Positions 25,376 through 34,436 of a stretch of 64,000 nucleotides of DNA are shown here, in pieces (position 1 is the first letter of the stretch; each line of letters opens with the position of its first letter). Origin of the DNA: Inquilinus limosus (GTDB lineage Bacteria; Pseudomonadota; Alphaproteobacteria; DSM-16000; Inquilinaceae); the NCBI RefSeq assembly GCF_002195995.1, contig NZ_NHON01000009.1, positions 54,512-118,511 of the forward strand, read 5' to 3'. The translations under genes and the position numbers were made by a program. A model generated the notes under the pieces. That model searched no databases. It was given only the letters and a program-made list of their open reading frames with translations, and was not told the origin of the DNA.

Positions 25376-25460
25376 GGCGGCTCTCCGCGGCGACGGGACG
25401 GCCCGGTTCGACGGAATCGGGTGACGGATTATTCATAGCGCATCGACGCGACCTTCGCCG

Positions 25461-25775
25461 TCACGATGATGTGGTGCGATCCGCCAGAAGTTCGGGTCGG
25501 AGAACTCGCTCTCCCCGCATCACATGGAGAATGAAGACCCGCTCCCCATCCTCCCGGTAGAAGATGCGGCAAGGCGGTTCAACGATCTGCCGATAGCGGG
25601 AGTCGGCAAGCTCCGGCGGCTTCGGTCCCAGGCGCGGATGGTCTGCCAGACGGCCGACATGCCGGAACACACGCTGGACCAACTGCTGCGCCGCGACCCG
25701 ATCCTCGATCGCGATGTAGTCGGCGATCGCATCCAGGTCGCCGAGCGCCGGCTCGGTCCAGACTATTTCAGCCAT
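25461..25775 (-). CDS. ParE/RelE-family toxin
   Basis: 104 residues. The fold is recognisable from the start (IVWTEPALGDLDAIADYIAIED), the LADHPRLGPKPPELADSRYRQI segment, and the C-terminal strand CRIFYREDGERVFILHVMRGER. ParE members poison DNA gyrase and RelE members cut mRNA; the sequence fits the ParE side better, but this is not certain. The gene overlaps the antitoxin by 13 bases and follows it, so both come from one promoter. Confidence 0.88.
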   Translation of the reverse strand: MAEIVWTEPALGDLDAIADYIAIEDRVAAQQLVQRVFRHVGRLADHPRLGPKPPELADSRYRQIVEPPCRIFYREDGERVFILHVMRGERVLRPELLADRTTSS

Positions 25776-26020
25776 CGCGCCATGCGCTGCATGGCCTCGT
25801 CCTGCGTCAGCGTCCGTCCTTCCTCGACCGCCTGCTCGCCACGGGCGATGCCTTCCAGCAGCTCCATCCGCCGCTGCAGGGTCTCGAAGGTCTCGACGTC
25901 AACCAGATAGGCGCTCGGCAGCCCATGCTGGGTGATCAGGATCGGCTCGCGATCCCGCTCCAGCTCGGCGAGAAGGTCGGTGGCCTTGCGCTTGAGGGTC
26001 GTGACCAGTTCGGTTCGCAT
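25763..26020 (-). CDS. Phd/YefM-family antitoxin
   Basis: 85 residues. The N-terminal DNA-binding part reads LVTTLKRKATDLLAELERDREPILITQHGLPSAYLVDVE, the standard Phd/YefM signature. The C-terminal helix after LLEGIARGEQAVEEG would wrap the toxin. The start codon lies directly against a perfect palindrome with no room for a ribosome site. The complex of the two proteins probably represses through this palindrome. Confidence 0.9.
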   Translation of the reverse strand: MRTELVTTLKRKATDLLAELERDREPILITQHGLPSAYLVDVETFETLQRRMELLEGIARGEQAVEEGRTLTQDEAMQRMARWLK

Positions 26021-26055
26021 GAAGTGATACTAGAGTATCACTTCATCTTCAGCAA
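26021..26055 (-). promoter_or_regulatory. Toxin-antitoxin operator and leaderless promoter
   Basis: A perfect palindrome of two 11-base arms (GAAGTGATACT and its complement) around AG spans 26021-26044. On the minus strand, TTGCTG and TAGTAT stand 17 bases apart, with the -10 box inside the palindrome. The expected transcription start is the A of the antitoxin ATG. Binding of the antitoxin to the palindrome would therefore close the promoter. Confidence 0.75.
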
Positions 26056-26060
26056 GCCGC

Positions 26061-27308
26061 TCACTCGTACCGCAGCGCCTCGACCGGGTCGAGCCGGGCG
26101 GCGCGCCAGGCGGGGTAGATCGAGGCCAGCAGCGACAGCGCCAGCGCCATGCCGCAGACCAGCACCACCTCGCCCGCGTCGATCTCGGTCGGGATCCGGG
26201 TCAGGGAGTATTGCCGCGGGTCGAAGATCGGCGTGCCGGTCAGCTGCTGCAGCCCTTGCCGCAGCACCTCCAGGCTGTCGGCCAGGGCGATGCCGAGGCC
26301 GAGCCCGGCCACGGTGCCGATCACGCCGATGGTCGCGCCGGCCAGGAAGAAGATGCGCAGGATCGATCCGCGCGACGCGCCCATGGTGCGCAGGATGGCG
26401 ATGTCCGCCCCCTTCTCCTTCACCAGCATGATCAGGCTGGAGATGATGTTGAAGGCCGCCACCAGCACGATCAGCGACAGGATCACGAAGATCACGTTGC
26501 GCTGCCCGGCGACGATGTCGAGATAGCCGGACAGGGCCTGCTTCCAGTCGAAGAAGCGGACGCCTGCCCCGGCGGCCTGCTGCAGGGGCGCGGCGATGTC
26601 GCCGATCCGCTCCGGGTCGCGGACATTGACGTCGAGCCGGGTGACGCCCCTGAGGCCGAGCAGCGACTGCGCCGCCGGCAGCGGCAGCACGGCGACGCCG
26701 CTGTCGAACTGGTAGAGCCCGGCATCGAAGATCGCGACCACGGTGAAGGCGCGCGCGACCGGGCCGGCCGACTGCTCCCCCTGCCCCGGCGCGCCCGGCG
26801 CCAGCAGGGTGAGCTTGCCGCCGAGGGCGAGGCCCAGCTTCTCCGCTAGGCCGCGGCCGATCGCCACCGCGTCGCCGCCGCTGAAGGCACCGGGCGCCTG
26901 CAGCTGCAGGTTCTGCGCCACCAGCGGCCGGGCCAGGAAATCCTCCGGGCTCTCGCCGCGGATCTGGACGCCGGCCGAGGCCTTGCCGGCGCTGGCCAGG
27001 GCCTGGCCCTCGACCACCGGGATCACCTTGGTGACGCCCGCCACCGCGCGCAGCCGATCGGCCCGCGCCTGGTAGTCGGCCAGGTCGCGGCCGCCCAGCG
27101 GCACGACGCTGACATGGGCGTTGAAGCCGAGGAACCGGGCCAGCAGCTCGGTCTGGAAGCCGTTCATCACCGAGGTGACGGTGATCAGCGTGGCGACGCC
27201 GATGATGATGCCCAGCAGCGAGAAGCCGGCGATCAGCGAGACGAACCCCTGGCCGCGGCGGGCCCGCAGGTAGCGGAAGGCGACGGCGCGTTCGAAGGCG
27301 TTGAACAT
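26061..27308 (-). CDS. lolE: Lipoprotein-releasing ABC transporter permease (second copy)
   Basis: 415 residues of the FtsX/LolC/LolE type. One membrane helix lies near residue 25-50 (SLIAGFSLLGIIIGVATLIT), then a large periplasmic domain, then three helices in the last 140 residues (VIFVILSLIVLVAAFNIISS). With LolD and the other permease it would extract lipoproteins from the inner membrane. It is clearly a paralogue of the 28002-29264 protein: both begin [17 protein letters not shown] and end [16 protein letters not shown]. The start codon shares its last base with the lolD stop region. C or E naming is by position. Confidence 0.88.
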   Translation of the reverse strand: MFNAFERAVAFRYLRARRGQGFVSLIAGFSLLGIIIGVATLITVTSVMNGFQTELLARFLGFNAHVSVVPLGGRDLADYQARADRLRAVAGVTKVIPVVEGQALASAGKASAGVQIRGESPEDFLARPLVAQNLQLQAPGAFSGGDAVAIGRGLAEKLGLALGGKLTLLAPGAPGQGEQSAGPVARAFTVVAIFDAGLYQFDSGVAVLPLPAAQSLLGLRGVTRLDVNVRDPERIGDIAAPLQQAAGAGVRFFDWKQALSGYLDIVAGQRNVIFVILSLIVLVAAFNIISSLIMLVKEKGADIAILRTMGASRGSILRIFFLAGATIGVIGTVAGLGLGIALADSLEVLRQGLQQLTGTPIFDPRQYSLTRIPTEIDAGEVVLVCGMALALSLLASIYPAWRAARLDPVEALRYE

Positions 27309-28009
27309 CAGCGTGCCGCCAGCACGCCGTCGCGCATCTCCACCACCCGGTCCATGCGCTCGGCCAGCTCCAGGTTGTGGGTCGCGATCAGGGCGCCGAC
27401 GCCGGTCGACCGCACCACCTCCAGCAGCATCTCGAACACCGCCTCCGAGGTGGTGTGGTCGAGATTGCCGGTCGGCTCGTCGGCGATCAGCACCTTCGGC
27501 GCGTTGGCCAGCGCCCGGGCGATGGCGACGCGCTGCTGCTCGCCGCCCGACAGCTGCGCCGGGCGATGCTCCAGCCGTCCGGCCAGCCCGACCCGGGCCA
27601 GCAGCTCCCGCCCCCGCTGGCGCGCGGTCTCCCGCTTCTGGCCGGCGATCATCTGCGGCAGCACCACATTCTCGATGGCGCTGAACTCCGGCAGCAAATG
27701 GTGGAACTGGTAGACGAAGCCGATGGCGGAGCGGCGCAGCGCCGTGCGCGGCCCGTCGCCCAGCCCGTCGCAGCGCTGGCCGGCGATGGTGATGGTGCCG
27801 CCATCCGGCTGTTCCAGCAGGCCGGCGATGTGCAGCAGGGTCGACTTGCCGGCGCCGCTGGGGCCGACCAGGGCGACGATCTCGCCGCCGGCCAGCGACA
27901 GTTCGGCGCCGCGCAGCACGTCCAGCCGGGTCTCGCCCTGGTGGAAGCTGCGGCGGATCCCTTCGAGGCGGAGGACCTCGGCGGCGGAAGACGGCATGGC
28001 GTCACTCAT
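27308..28009 (-). CDS. lolD: Lipoprotein-releasing system ATP-binding protein
   Basis: 233 residues. Walker A is GPSGAGKST at about residue 49, the Q-loop and H-loop are present, the signature is LSGGEQQR at about 153, and Walker B is [32 protein letters not shown] is the MacB/LolD-type segment. It drives lipoprotein release together with the two flanking permeases. It overlaps the upstream permease gene by 8 bases. Confidence 0.95.
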   Translation of the reverse strand: MSDAMPSSAAEVLRLEGIRRSFHQGETRLDVLRGAELSLAGGEIVALVGPSGAGKSTLLHIAGLLEQPDGGTITIAGQRCDGLGDGPRTALRRSAIGFVYQFHHLLPEFSAIENVVLPQMIAGQKRETARQRGRELLARVGLAGRLEHRPAQLSGGEQQRVAIARALANAPKVLIADEPTGNLDHTTSEAVFEMLLEVVRSTGVGALIATHNLELAERMDRVVEMRDGVLAAR

Positions 28010-29264
28010 AGCGCAGGGCCTCCACCGGATCGAGCCGGGCGGCCCGCCAGGCCGGGAAGATCGAGGCCAGGAAGGTCAGGCCGACGGCGAGCAGGCAGAC
28101 CGCCACCACCTGCCCCGGATCGACCAGGGCCGGCAGCGAGGCCAGGAAGCTGAACTCGGCGGCGAAGGTGTCGGGGCCGAGCACGCCCTGCAGCCAGATG
28201 CGGATGGCGTCGATATTGGCGGCGAGGCCGAGGCCCAGCGCCAGCCCGGCCAGGGTGCCGACCGTGCCGATGGTGGCGCCGGCCAGGAAGAAGATGCGCA
28301 GGATGGCGCCGCGGGAGGCGCCCATGGTGCGCAGGATGGCGATGTCGCCGCCCTTGTCCTTCACCAGCATCACCAGGCTGGAGACGATGTTGAAGGCGGC
28401 CACCAGGATGATCAGGGTCAGGATGATGAACATCACGCTGCGCTCGACCTGCAGCGCCGTGAAGATCGTGGCGTTGGCGTCGCGCCAGTCCGTCACCTTG
28501 AGGTCCGGCCCCACGATCTCCGCCACCTTCGACCGCACCGCGTCCAGCCGCTCCGGATCGGTGGTGAAGATGTCCAGGCCGCCGGCCTGGTCCTTCATCT
28601 GGAACAGCTGCTGCGCCGCCGCGAGCGGCATGTAGACGGTGGCGGAATCCGGCTCCTGCAGCCCGGTGGTGAAGATCGCCACCACGGTATAGGTCTTGGC
28701 CCGCGGCACCGAGCCGAAGGCGGTGCGGTTGAAATGCGGCGTGACCAGCGTCAACTCGTCGCCCAGCCGGACGCCGAACTGGGCGGCCAGGCCGCTGCCG
28801 ATGGCGATGCCGTCGGTGCCGGAGAAATCCTCCGGCTTGTCGATCAGGATCGACCGGGCGATCGCCGGGCGGCCGAGGAAATCCGCCGGATCCACGCCCT
28901 CCACCGCCGCCGGCGCCCCCTGGAAGCTGGTGAAGTCGGACTCCCGGCTGACGAGGGCCTGGTCCTCGATCACCGGCGACACCCGCACCACGCCCGGCAC
29001 CTGCCGCAGCCGGTCGGCCAGCGGGCCGTAATCCGGCACCCCGGCGCCGGCGGCGGCGCTGACCTTGAGATGGGCGTCGAGGCCCAGCACACGGTCCACC
29101 AGCTGGGCGCGGAAGCCGTTCATCACCGACATGACGATGATCAGCGTCGCCACGCCCAGCAGGATGCCGGCGAAGGAGAAGCCGGCGATGACGGAGATGA
29201 AGCCTTCCTTCCTGCGGGCCCGCAGGTAGCGGAAGGCGACTTTCCGTTCGAAGGCGTTGAACAT
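28002..29264 (-). CDS. lolC: Lipoprotein-releasing ABC transporter permease (first copy)
   Basis: 420 residues with the same layout as its paralogue at 26061-27308: helix near residues 22-50, a periplasmic MacB-like domain, and three C-terminal helices ([21 protein letters not shown]). It is the first gene of the lol operon, 26 bases after the proS stop, and so may be co-transcribed with proS. Confidence 0.92.
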   Translation of the reverse strand: MFNAFERKVAFRYLRARRKEGFISVIAGFSFAGILLGVATLIIVMSVMNGFRAQLVDRVLGLDAHLKVSAAAGAGVPDYGPLADRLRQVPGVVRVSPVIEDQALVSRESDFTSFQGAPAAVEGVDPADFLGRPAIARSILIDKPEDFSGTDGIAIGSGLAAQFGVRLGDELTLVTPHFNRTAFGSVPRAKTYTVVAIFTTGLQEPDSATVYMPLAAAQQLFQMKDQAGGLDIFTTDPERLDAVRSKVAEIVGPDLKVTDWRDANATIFTALQVERSVMFIILTLIILVAAFNIVSSLVMLVKDKGGDIAILRTMGASRGAILRIFFLAGATIGTVGTLAGLALGLGLAANIDAIRIWLQGVLGPDTFAAEFSFLASLPALVDPGQVVAVCLLAVGLTFLASIFPAWRAARLDPVEALRYE

Positions 29265-29290
29265 GCGGGGCGCGCCGGCCGTTCCCGGCC

Positions 29291-30604
29291 TCAGCCCTTG
29301 ATCCGCGCCACCACCGCATCGAGCGGCAGCTCGATCTTCTCGCCGGTGGCCCGGCGCTTGATCTCGGCCACGCCGTTGGCGGCGCCGCGCGGCCCGATCA
29401 CCACCTGCCAGGGTAGGCCGATCAGGTCCATCTCGGCGAACTTCGCCCCCGCCCGCTCGTCGCGGTCGTCATAGAGCGGGTCGAGGCCGGCGTTGTGGAA
29501 GCGCTGGTACAGGTCCTGGGCCACGGCGTCGCAGGTGGCGTCGCCCGGCTTCAGGTTGATGAGGCCGACATCGAAGGGCGCCACGGCATCCGGCCAGATG
29601 ATGCCGGCATCGTCGTGGCTGGCCTCGATGATGGCGCCGGCCAGGCGCGACACGCCGATGCCGTAGCTGCCCATCTCGACCGGCCGCGGCGTGCCGTCCG
29701 GCCCGGCCACGGTCGCGCCCATCGGCGCCGAGTACTTGCTGCCGAAATAGAAGATGTGGCCGACCTCGATGCCGCGCCGGGTCTGCAGCTCGGCCGCCGG
29801 GACCGGGCAGCTGGCGGCGTCGTGCATCTCGTCCGCCGCGGCGTAGAGGCCGGTGACGCGGTCGACGAAGGCGGCCAGATCGTCATCGGGGCCGAGCTGG
29901 CGGGCCTCGGTGTCCAGCTCCAGCAGCCGGGGATCGACATAGACCTGGCTCTCGCCGGTCTCGGCCAGGATCTGGAACTCGTGGCTCAGGTCGCCGCCGA
30001 TCGGGCCGGTGTCGGCCTTCACCGGCACCGCCTTCAGGCCCAACCGGGCGAAGGTGCTGAGATAGCAGACGAAGAACTTGTTGTACGACCGCCGCGCGGA
30101 GTCGTAGTCGATGTCGAAGCTGTACGCGTCCTTCATCAGGAACTCGCGGCCGCGCATCACGCCGAAGCGGGGGCGCACCTCGTCCCGGAACTTCCACTGG
30201 ATGTGGTACAGCAGCTGCGGCAGCTGCTTGTAGCTCTTCACCGACGACCGGAAGATGTCGGTGACCATCTCCTCATTGGTCGGGCCGTACAGCATGTCGC
30301 GGTCGCTGCGGTCGCGGATGCGCAGCATCTCCTTGCCGTAATCGTCGTAGCGGCCGCTCTCGCGCCACAGATCGGCCGGCTGGATCGTCGGCATCAGGAT
30401 CTCCTGGCAGCCGAAGCGGTCCTGCTCCTCGCGCACCACCTGCTCGATCTTCTTCAGCACCCGGAAGCCCAGCGGCAGCCACGAATAGATGCCGGCCGCC
30501 TGCTGCCGGATCATGCCGGCGCGCAGCATCAGCCGGTGCGACACGATCTGCGCCTCGCTGGGATTCTCCTTCAGGGTGGGCAGGAAGAACTGGGACAGGC
30601 GCAT
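29291..30604 (-). CDS. proS: Prolyl-tRNA synthetase, short alphaproteobacterial type
   Basis: Charges tRNA-Pro with proline. 437 residues from the ATG giving [15 protein letters not shown], the conserved N-terminus of this group. The class II core shows motif 2 as [25 protein letters not shown] residues at about 139-160, and motif 3 as [13 protein letters not shown] at about 318. The large editing insertion of the E. coli enzyme is absent, as is normal in alphaproteobacteria. It heads the run proS-lolC-lolD-lolE. Confidence 0.95.
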   Translation of the reverse strand: MRLSQFFLPTLKENPSEAQIVSHRLMLRAGMIRQQAAGIYSWLPLGFRVLKKIEQVVREEQDRFGCQEILMPTIQPADLWRESGRYDDYGKEMLRIRDRSDRDMLYGPTNEEMVTDIFRSSVKSYKQLPQLLYHIQWKFRDEVRPRFGVMRGREFLMKDAYSFDIDYDSARRSYNKFFVCYLSTFARLGLKAVPVKADTGPIGGDLSHEFQILAETGESQVYVDPRLLELDTEARQLGPDDDLAAFVDRVTGLYAAADEMHDAASCPVPAAELQTRRGIEVGHIFYFGSKYSAPMGATVAGPDGTPRPVEMGSYGIGVSRLAGAIIEASHDDAGIIWPDAVAPFDVGLINLKPGDATCDAVAQDLYQRFHNAGLDPLYDDRDERAGAKFAEMDLIGLPWQVVIGPRGAANGVAEIKRRATGEKIELPLDAVVARIKG

Positions 30605-30755
30605 CGAGCGGGCTTCCGTCTGGAACCGTTGAGAAACACAGGCGCGCGACTTTAGGGAAGGACCGGCGGCCTGTCCATGCGGGGTTCCGCGGGCCGGCGA
30701 ATCCGCCGATAATTGCCGCAATTCCTTCACATGCGGCGACCGGGGGGTCAGCATC

Positions 30756-32045
30756 ATGCTCGAGCGTCTGTTCGGACTGTCCGAACACGGCACCAATGTG
30801 CGCACCGAAATTCTCGCGGGTGCGACCACCTTCCTGACGATGGCCTACATCATCTTCGTCAACCCGCAGATCCTGGCCACCACCGGGATGGACCACGGCG
30901 CCGTGTTCGTGGCCACCTGCCTGGCCTCGGCAGTGGCATCGGCCTTCATGGGCTTCTACGCCAACTACCCGATCGCGATGGCGCCGGGCATGGGCCTGAA
31001 TGCCTATTTCGCCTACACCGTGGTCGGGCAGATGGGCTATTCCTGGCAGGTGGCGCTGGGGGCCGTGTTCCTGTCCGGCGTGCTGTTCCTGGTGATCAGC
31101 ATCCTGCCGATCCGGGAAGCGATCGTGAACAGCATCCCGCGGTCGCTGAAGATGGCGATCTCGGCCGGCATCGGCCTGTTCCTCGGCATCATCGCGCTGC
31201 AGAACGCCGGCGTCATCGCCGCCAACCCGGCGACCATGGTCGGCATCGGCAACCTGCACGCCGTGCCGACGATCCTGGCGGCGATCGGCTTCATCGTCAT
31301 GGCGGCGCTGGTGGCGCTGCGGGTCACGGGCGCCATCATCATCGCCATCCTCGGCGTCACCGTGGCCGGCATCCTGCTCGGCGTGGCCAAGTTCAACGGC
31401 ATCGTCGACCTGCCGCCGTCGCTGGCCCCGACCTTCCTGCAGCTCGACCTGTCGGGCGCGGTGCATGTCGGGCTGATCAGCATCGTCTTCGCCTTCCTGT
31501 TCGTCGACCTGTTCGACAATGCCGGCACGCTGATCGGCGTGGCCCACCGCGCCGGGCTGCTCGATGCGCAAGGCCGGCTGCCGCGGCTGCGCAAGGCCCT
31601 CCTGGCCGACAGCACCATGGCCTGCCTGGGCTCGGCGCTCGGCACCTCGACCGTCACCAGCTATATCGAGAGCGCGGCCGGGGTGAATGCCGGCGGCCGC
31701 ACCGGGCTGACCGCGGTGGTCGTCGCCATCCTGTTCCTGCTGTGCCTGTTCCTGGCGCCGCTGGCCACCAGCATCCCGGCCTTCGCCACCGCCCCTGCCC
31801 TGCTGTTCGTCGCCTGCCTGATGGTGCGCGGCCTGGCCGAGATCGACTGGGAGGACGCGACCGAGTTCGTGCCCGCCGTGGTCTGCGCCCTGGCGATGCC
31901 GCTGACCTACTCAATCGCCCACGGAATAGCCTTCGGCTTCATCACCTATGTGGGCATTAAAGCACTCGCGGGACGTGTGCGGGATATCCATCCGGCGGTG
32001 GCGATTCTGGCGATTTTGTTTGTGTGCAAATTTGCCCTGATCTGA
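30756..32045 (+). CDS. NCS2-family purine permease (AzgA/GhxP type)
   Basis: 429 residues with about 12 to 14 membrane segments. Family motifs are [20 protein letters not shown] near the start, [20 protein letters not shown] at about residues 69-88, [17 protein letters not shown] at about 247-263, and [22 protein letters not shown] at about 293. These assign it to the AzgA-like branch that imports adenine, guanine or hypoxanthine with protons. It is a single gene, divergent from proS, with a GGGGG-containing ribosome site 9 bases before the ATG. Confidence 0.92.
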   Translation: MLERLFGLSEHGTNVRTEILAGATTFLTMAYIIFVNPQILATTGMDHGAVFVATCLASAVASAFMGFYANYPIAMAPGMGLNAYFAYTVVGQMGYSWQVALGAVFLSGVLFLVISILPIREAIVNSIPRSLKMAISAGIGLFLGIIALQNAGVIAANPATMVGIGNLHAVPTILAAIGFIVMAALVALRVTGAIIIAILGVTVAGILLGVAKFNGIVDLPPSLAPTFLQLDLSGAVHVGLISIVFAFLFVDLFDNAGTLIGVAHRAGLLDAQGRLPRLRKALLADSTMACLGSALGTSTVTSYIESAAGVNAGGRTGLTAVVVAILFLLCLFLAPLATSIPAFATAPALLFVACLMVRGLAEIDWEDATEFVPAVVCALAMPLTYSIAHGIAFGFITYVGIKALAGRVRDIHPAVAILAILFVCKFALI

Positions 32046-32070
32046 CCGCATGGGGGGCATGCGATTCTGC

Positions 32071-32099
32071 GTGACAGCTGCGTTTAACCTCGCTAAGGT
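32071..32099 (+). promoter_or_regulatory. Possible promoter of a small RNA
   Basis: GTGACA at 32071-32076 matches the -35 consensus at five of six positions. TAAGGT, 17 bases further at 32094-32099, is a weak -10. A start near 32106 would give a transcript of about 140 bases ending at the terminator at 32217-32246. Confidence 0.3.
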
Positions 32100-32105
32100 C
32101 CGCCT

Positions 32106-32246
32106 CGCCTGAACAAAAGCAATGACAAGGGCAGGCTCGAGTTTAGGGAGGAAACTGTCGGGAGTGACAGCAGGACTTAAGTCCGCTGGACACAATTAAT
32201 AAGACAGGTTTTCGACCGGCAGGTGCTTTGGCCCTGCCGTTTTTTT
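32106..32246 (+). ncRNA. Candidate small RNA with G-rich loops
   Basis: No gene fits here, but the plus strand holds a row of short hairpins closed by a strong terminator. AGTTT-AGGGAGG-AAACT at 32140-32156 exposes AGGGAGG; CTGTC-GGGAGT-GACAG at 32155-32170 exposes GGGAGT; the 12-base palindrome GGACTTAAGTCC is at 32173-32184. The first two stems share two bases, so they may alternate. Purine-rich loops of this type could pair with pyrimidine-rich RNA or bind an RNA-binding protein. An alternative is that the whole is only the 3' untranslated end of the purine permease mRNA. Confidence 0.4.
32217..32246 (+). terminator. Strong Rho-independent terminator
   Basis: CGGCAGG pairs perfectly with CCTGCCG around a nine-base loop and is followed by seven T on the plus strand. 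It ends either the purine permease transcript, 172 bases downstream of its stop, or a separate small RNA. Confidence 0.9.
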
Positions 32247-32335
32247 GTGCGCCGATACAGGCGTTGCAGCGGCCCTCCACTGGCCCGGCTGCGGCAGGCT
32301 TCGCTCCCCCGGCAGAATCGCTCGAAGCCGTCGCG

Positions 32336-33400
32336 CTAAGGCCCCGCATCCGGCACCATGGCATCGATATCGGCCTCCAAAAGGCCGACGGAGGCCGCCG
32401 CGGCGCGGATGTCGCCCCAGGTCGCATCGTCGATCGGGATGCCTTCGGCGGCGCGGCGCCGGCGGGTCGCGGCTTCGACCTCGCCCGGCAGCAGCACCGG
32501 GGCCGCCGGATCGGCCGGCGGCGATTCCTTCACCCAGCCTGAGAAGCGCAGGATCTCGGCCGCATAGGCGGCACGGTCCGGCAGCCGGTTCACGTCGATG
32601 GCGATGCTGGTCATGGTGTTCTCCAGCACCGTGACGCCGGGGGCGGTGCAGCCGCCGCCCGACAGCGCGCCGGACAGGATGTCGGTCAGGATGTTGAGGC
32701 CGGCGCCCCGGTGCCCGCCGAAGGGCAGGATGGCGCCGCCGGCGTAGAAATCGGCCGGATCGGTGGTCGGCTGCCCGGCCTTGTCGACGATGATGCCGGG
32801 CGCGACCGGCTCGCCCTTGTTCTTCGCCACCAGCAGCTTGCCCTCGGCGGTCATGGCGGTGGTGATGTCCAGCAGGATCGGGTCACGGCCCTCCACCGGC
32901 ACGCAGATCGCCAGCGGGCTCGGCGACAGGCGCCGGTCGCTGCCGCCGAACGGCGTCACCATCAGGCCGAGGCCGGTGGTGTTGAGGAAATGCAGCGACA
33001 CCAGGCCGTGCCCCGCCAGCCGCTCGGCCCAGTCGCCCAGCCGGCCGAGATGGCCGGACCGGCGGATGGTGACCAGCGCGATGCCGGTCGCCTTGGCGCG
33101 CTCGGCCAGCAGGTCCATCGCCTGCTCGCCGATGGTCTGGCCGAAGCCGAACTGCCCGTCGATCACCAGCAGGCTGCCGCCGTCGAACACCAGCTCGGCG
33201 CTGCGGCCGGGGAAGACCGTGCCGGCGCGCAGGAAGTCTATGTAGCGCCGGGTGCGCACCACGCCGTGCGAGTCATGGCCGCACAGGTTGCTGTCGACCA
33301 GATGGCGGGCGATGCGCCCCGCCTCCTCCGCCCCGCAGCCGCCGGCGGCGAAGATCCGCTCCACGATGCCCGTCAGGGGCCCGGTCCCGATCAGCCGCAT
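32336..33400 (-). CDS. Ldh2 (malate/L-lactate dehydrogenase type) oxidoreductase
   Basis: 354 residues of the Ldh_2/YlbC family, NAD(P)-dependent enzymes that act on 2-hydroxy acids such as malate, sulfolactate or ureidoglycolate. Family marks are GHDSHGVVRTRRYIDFLRAG at about residues 41-60, with the catalytic histidine in SHG, and RRSGHLGRLGDWAERLA at about 112. The fold is not a Rossmann fold, so no GxGxxG is expected. It is divergent from an RraA-family gene, 83 bases away, and the pair may share a control region. Confidence 0.88.
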   Translation of the reverse strand: MRLIGTGPLTGIVERIFAAGGCGAEEAGRIARHLVDSNLCGHDSHGVVRTRRYIDFLRAGTVFPGRSAELVFDGGSLLVIDGQFGFGQTIGEQAMDLLAERAKATGIALVTIRRSGHLGRLGDWAERLAGHGLVSLHFLNTTGLGLMVTPFGGSDRRLSPSPLAICVPVEGRDPILLDITTAMTAEGKLLVAKNKGEPVAPGIIVDKAGQPTTDPADFYAGGAILPFGGHRGAGLNILTDILSGALSGGGCTAPGVTVLENTMTSIAIDVNRLPDRAAYAAEILRFSGWVKESPPADPAAPVLLPGEVEAATRRRRAAEGIPIDDATWGDIRAAAASVGLLEADIDAMVPDAGP

Positions 33401-33483
33401 GATGTCCTCCCCATTGTCTTGGTTTTGCCAGGCAGTATAGCGTTTGCCGGGGTCGATGGACCCGTCGCCAAATGGGGTGCGCC

Positions 33484-34167
33484 ATGATCGATGATCCGCC
33501 GCTGCTGACCATCCGCCGCCGCTTTCCCCGGCCCGACCCGGCCCTGGTCGAGGCCTTGCGCGGCATCCAGACCGGCTTCGCCGTCGACGCCATGGACGGC
33601 TCGGGCGCGCTGCATCACCGGATCAAGCCGGTCGACCCCGCCGGCTTCGTCGGGGTCGCGGTCACCTGCGACTGCGGCCCGGCCGACAACCTGGCGGTGT
33701 TCGCGGCGCTCGACATCGCCGGGCCGGGCGACGTCCTGGTCTGCGCCACCGGCGGCCATGAGGGCACGGCGGTGATCGGCGACCTGGTGGCCGGCATGGC
33801 CCGCAACAAGGGCGCCGTGGCGGTGGTGACCGACGGGCTGGTGCGCGACCTGGCCGGGCTGCGCCAGGTCGGGCTGCCGGTGTTCGCCGCCGGCATCACC
33901 CCGAATTCGCCGACGCGGCAGGGCCCGGGCACGGCCGGGCTGCCGGTGGTGGCCGGCGGGGTGCGGGTCGATGCCGGGGACGTCCTGGTCGGCGACCTCG
34001 ACGGCGTGGTGGTGATCCCGCGCGAGCGCCTGGCGGCGGTGGTCGAACGCCTGGCGACGATCCGGGAGAGGGAGGCGGCGATGGACGCGGCGGTGCGCGG
34101 CGGCCTGACCATGTCGAACGCCGCCCGTCGCCTCCTCGACTCCGACCGGGTCCGCTGGGTCGATTGA
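33484..34167 (+). CDS. RraA-family protein (aldolase/decarboxylase-like)
   Basis: 227 residues from the ATG giving MIDDPPLL, preceded by GGGGTG; an ATG four codons upstream is possible. It has the fold first called RraA, with the pyruvate- and metal-binding stretch GDLVAGMARNKGAVAVVTDG and LVRDLAGL at about residues 90-120, as in 4-hydroxy-4-methyl-2-oxoglutarate aldolases and oxaloacetate decarboxylases. PNSPTRQGPG is also typical. Paired with a hydroxy-acid dehydrogenase, an enzymatic role in carboxylic-acid catabolism is more likely than RNase E control. Confidence 0.85.
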   Translation: MIDDPPLLTIRRRFPRPDPALVEALRGIQTGFAVDAMDGSGALHHRIKPVDPAGFVGVAVTCDCGPADNLAVFAALDIAGPGDVLVCATGGHEGTAVIGDLVAGMARNKGAVAVVTDGLVRDLAGLRQVGLPVFAAGITPNSPTRQGPGTAGLPVVAGGVRVDAGDVLVGDLDGVVVIPRERLAAVVERLATIREREAAMDAAVRGGLTMSNAARRLLDSDRVRWVD

Positions 34168-34179
34168 GGGATGGGCGGC

Positions 34180-34436
34180 TAGAGCAGGATGACTTGAGGT
34201 CGGATCAGATCACTGCGTTGCAGCGCATTCTAACGTCGAGCGTCTCTCCTATTGCCTCTCCCGCGTGGCGGGAGAGGTCGGACGCCCGCAGGACGGCCGG
34301 GTGAGGGCTGGTCCCGGCCTCGACAAACTCCCCTCACCCGGAGCCGCTTCGCGTCTCCGACCTCTCCCGCAAGCGGGAGAGGCTACGTGTTAGTGTCTTG
34401 ATACGATCCGATCTGACCTGAGCCCATCCCGCTCTA
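34180..34436. repeat. Nested inverted-repeat element with CCTCTCCCGC hairpins
   Basis: The outer ends (about 31 bases, 24 matching) begin TAGAGC-GGATG and are inverted to each other. Inside lie two perfect 10-base hairpins, CCTCTCCCGC with GCGGGAGAGG, at 34255-34277 and 34361-34382, and between them GGGTGAGGG facing CCCTCACCC. Short TCTCCC palindromes and AGAGC-GGATG repeats are each common in alphaproteobacterial intergenic DNA. Here the two kinds are nested. The right end includes the stop codon of the tag gene. Confidence 0.8.

Noticed and set aside
22070..25438. A 1122-codon open frame on the plus strand opposite dnaE
   Set aside because: It mirrors the dnaE codons, has no start context and shows the arginine, glutamine, leucine and histidine bias of shadow frames in GC-rich DNA.
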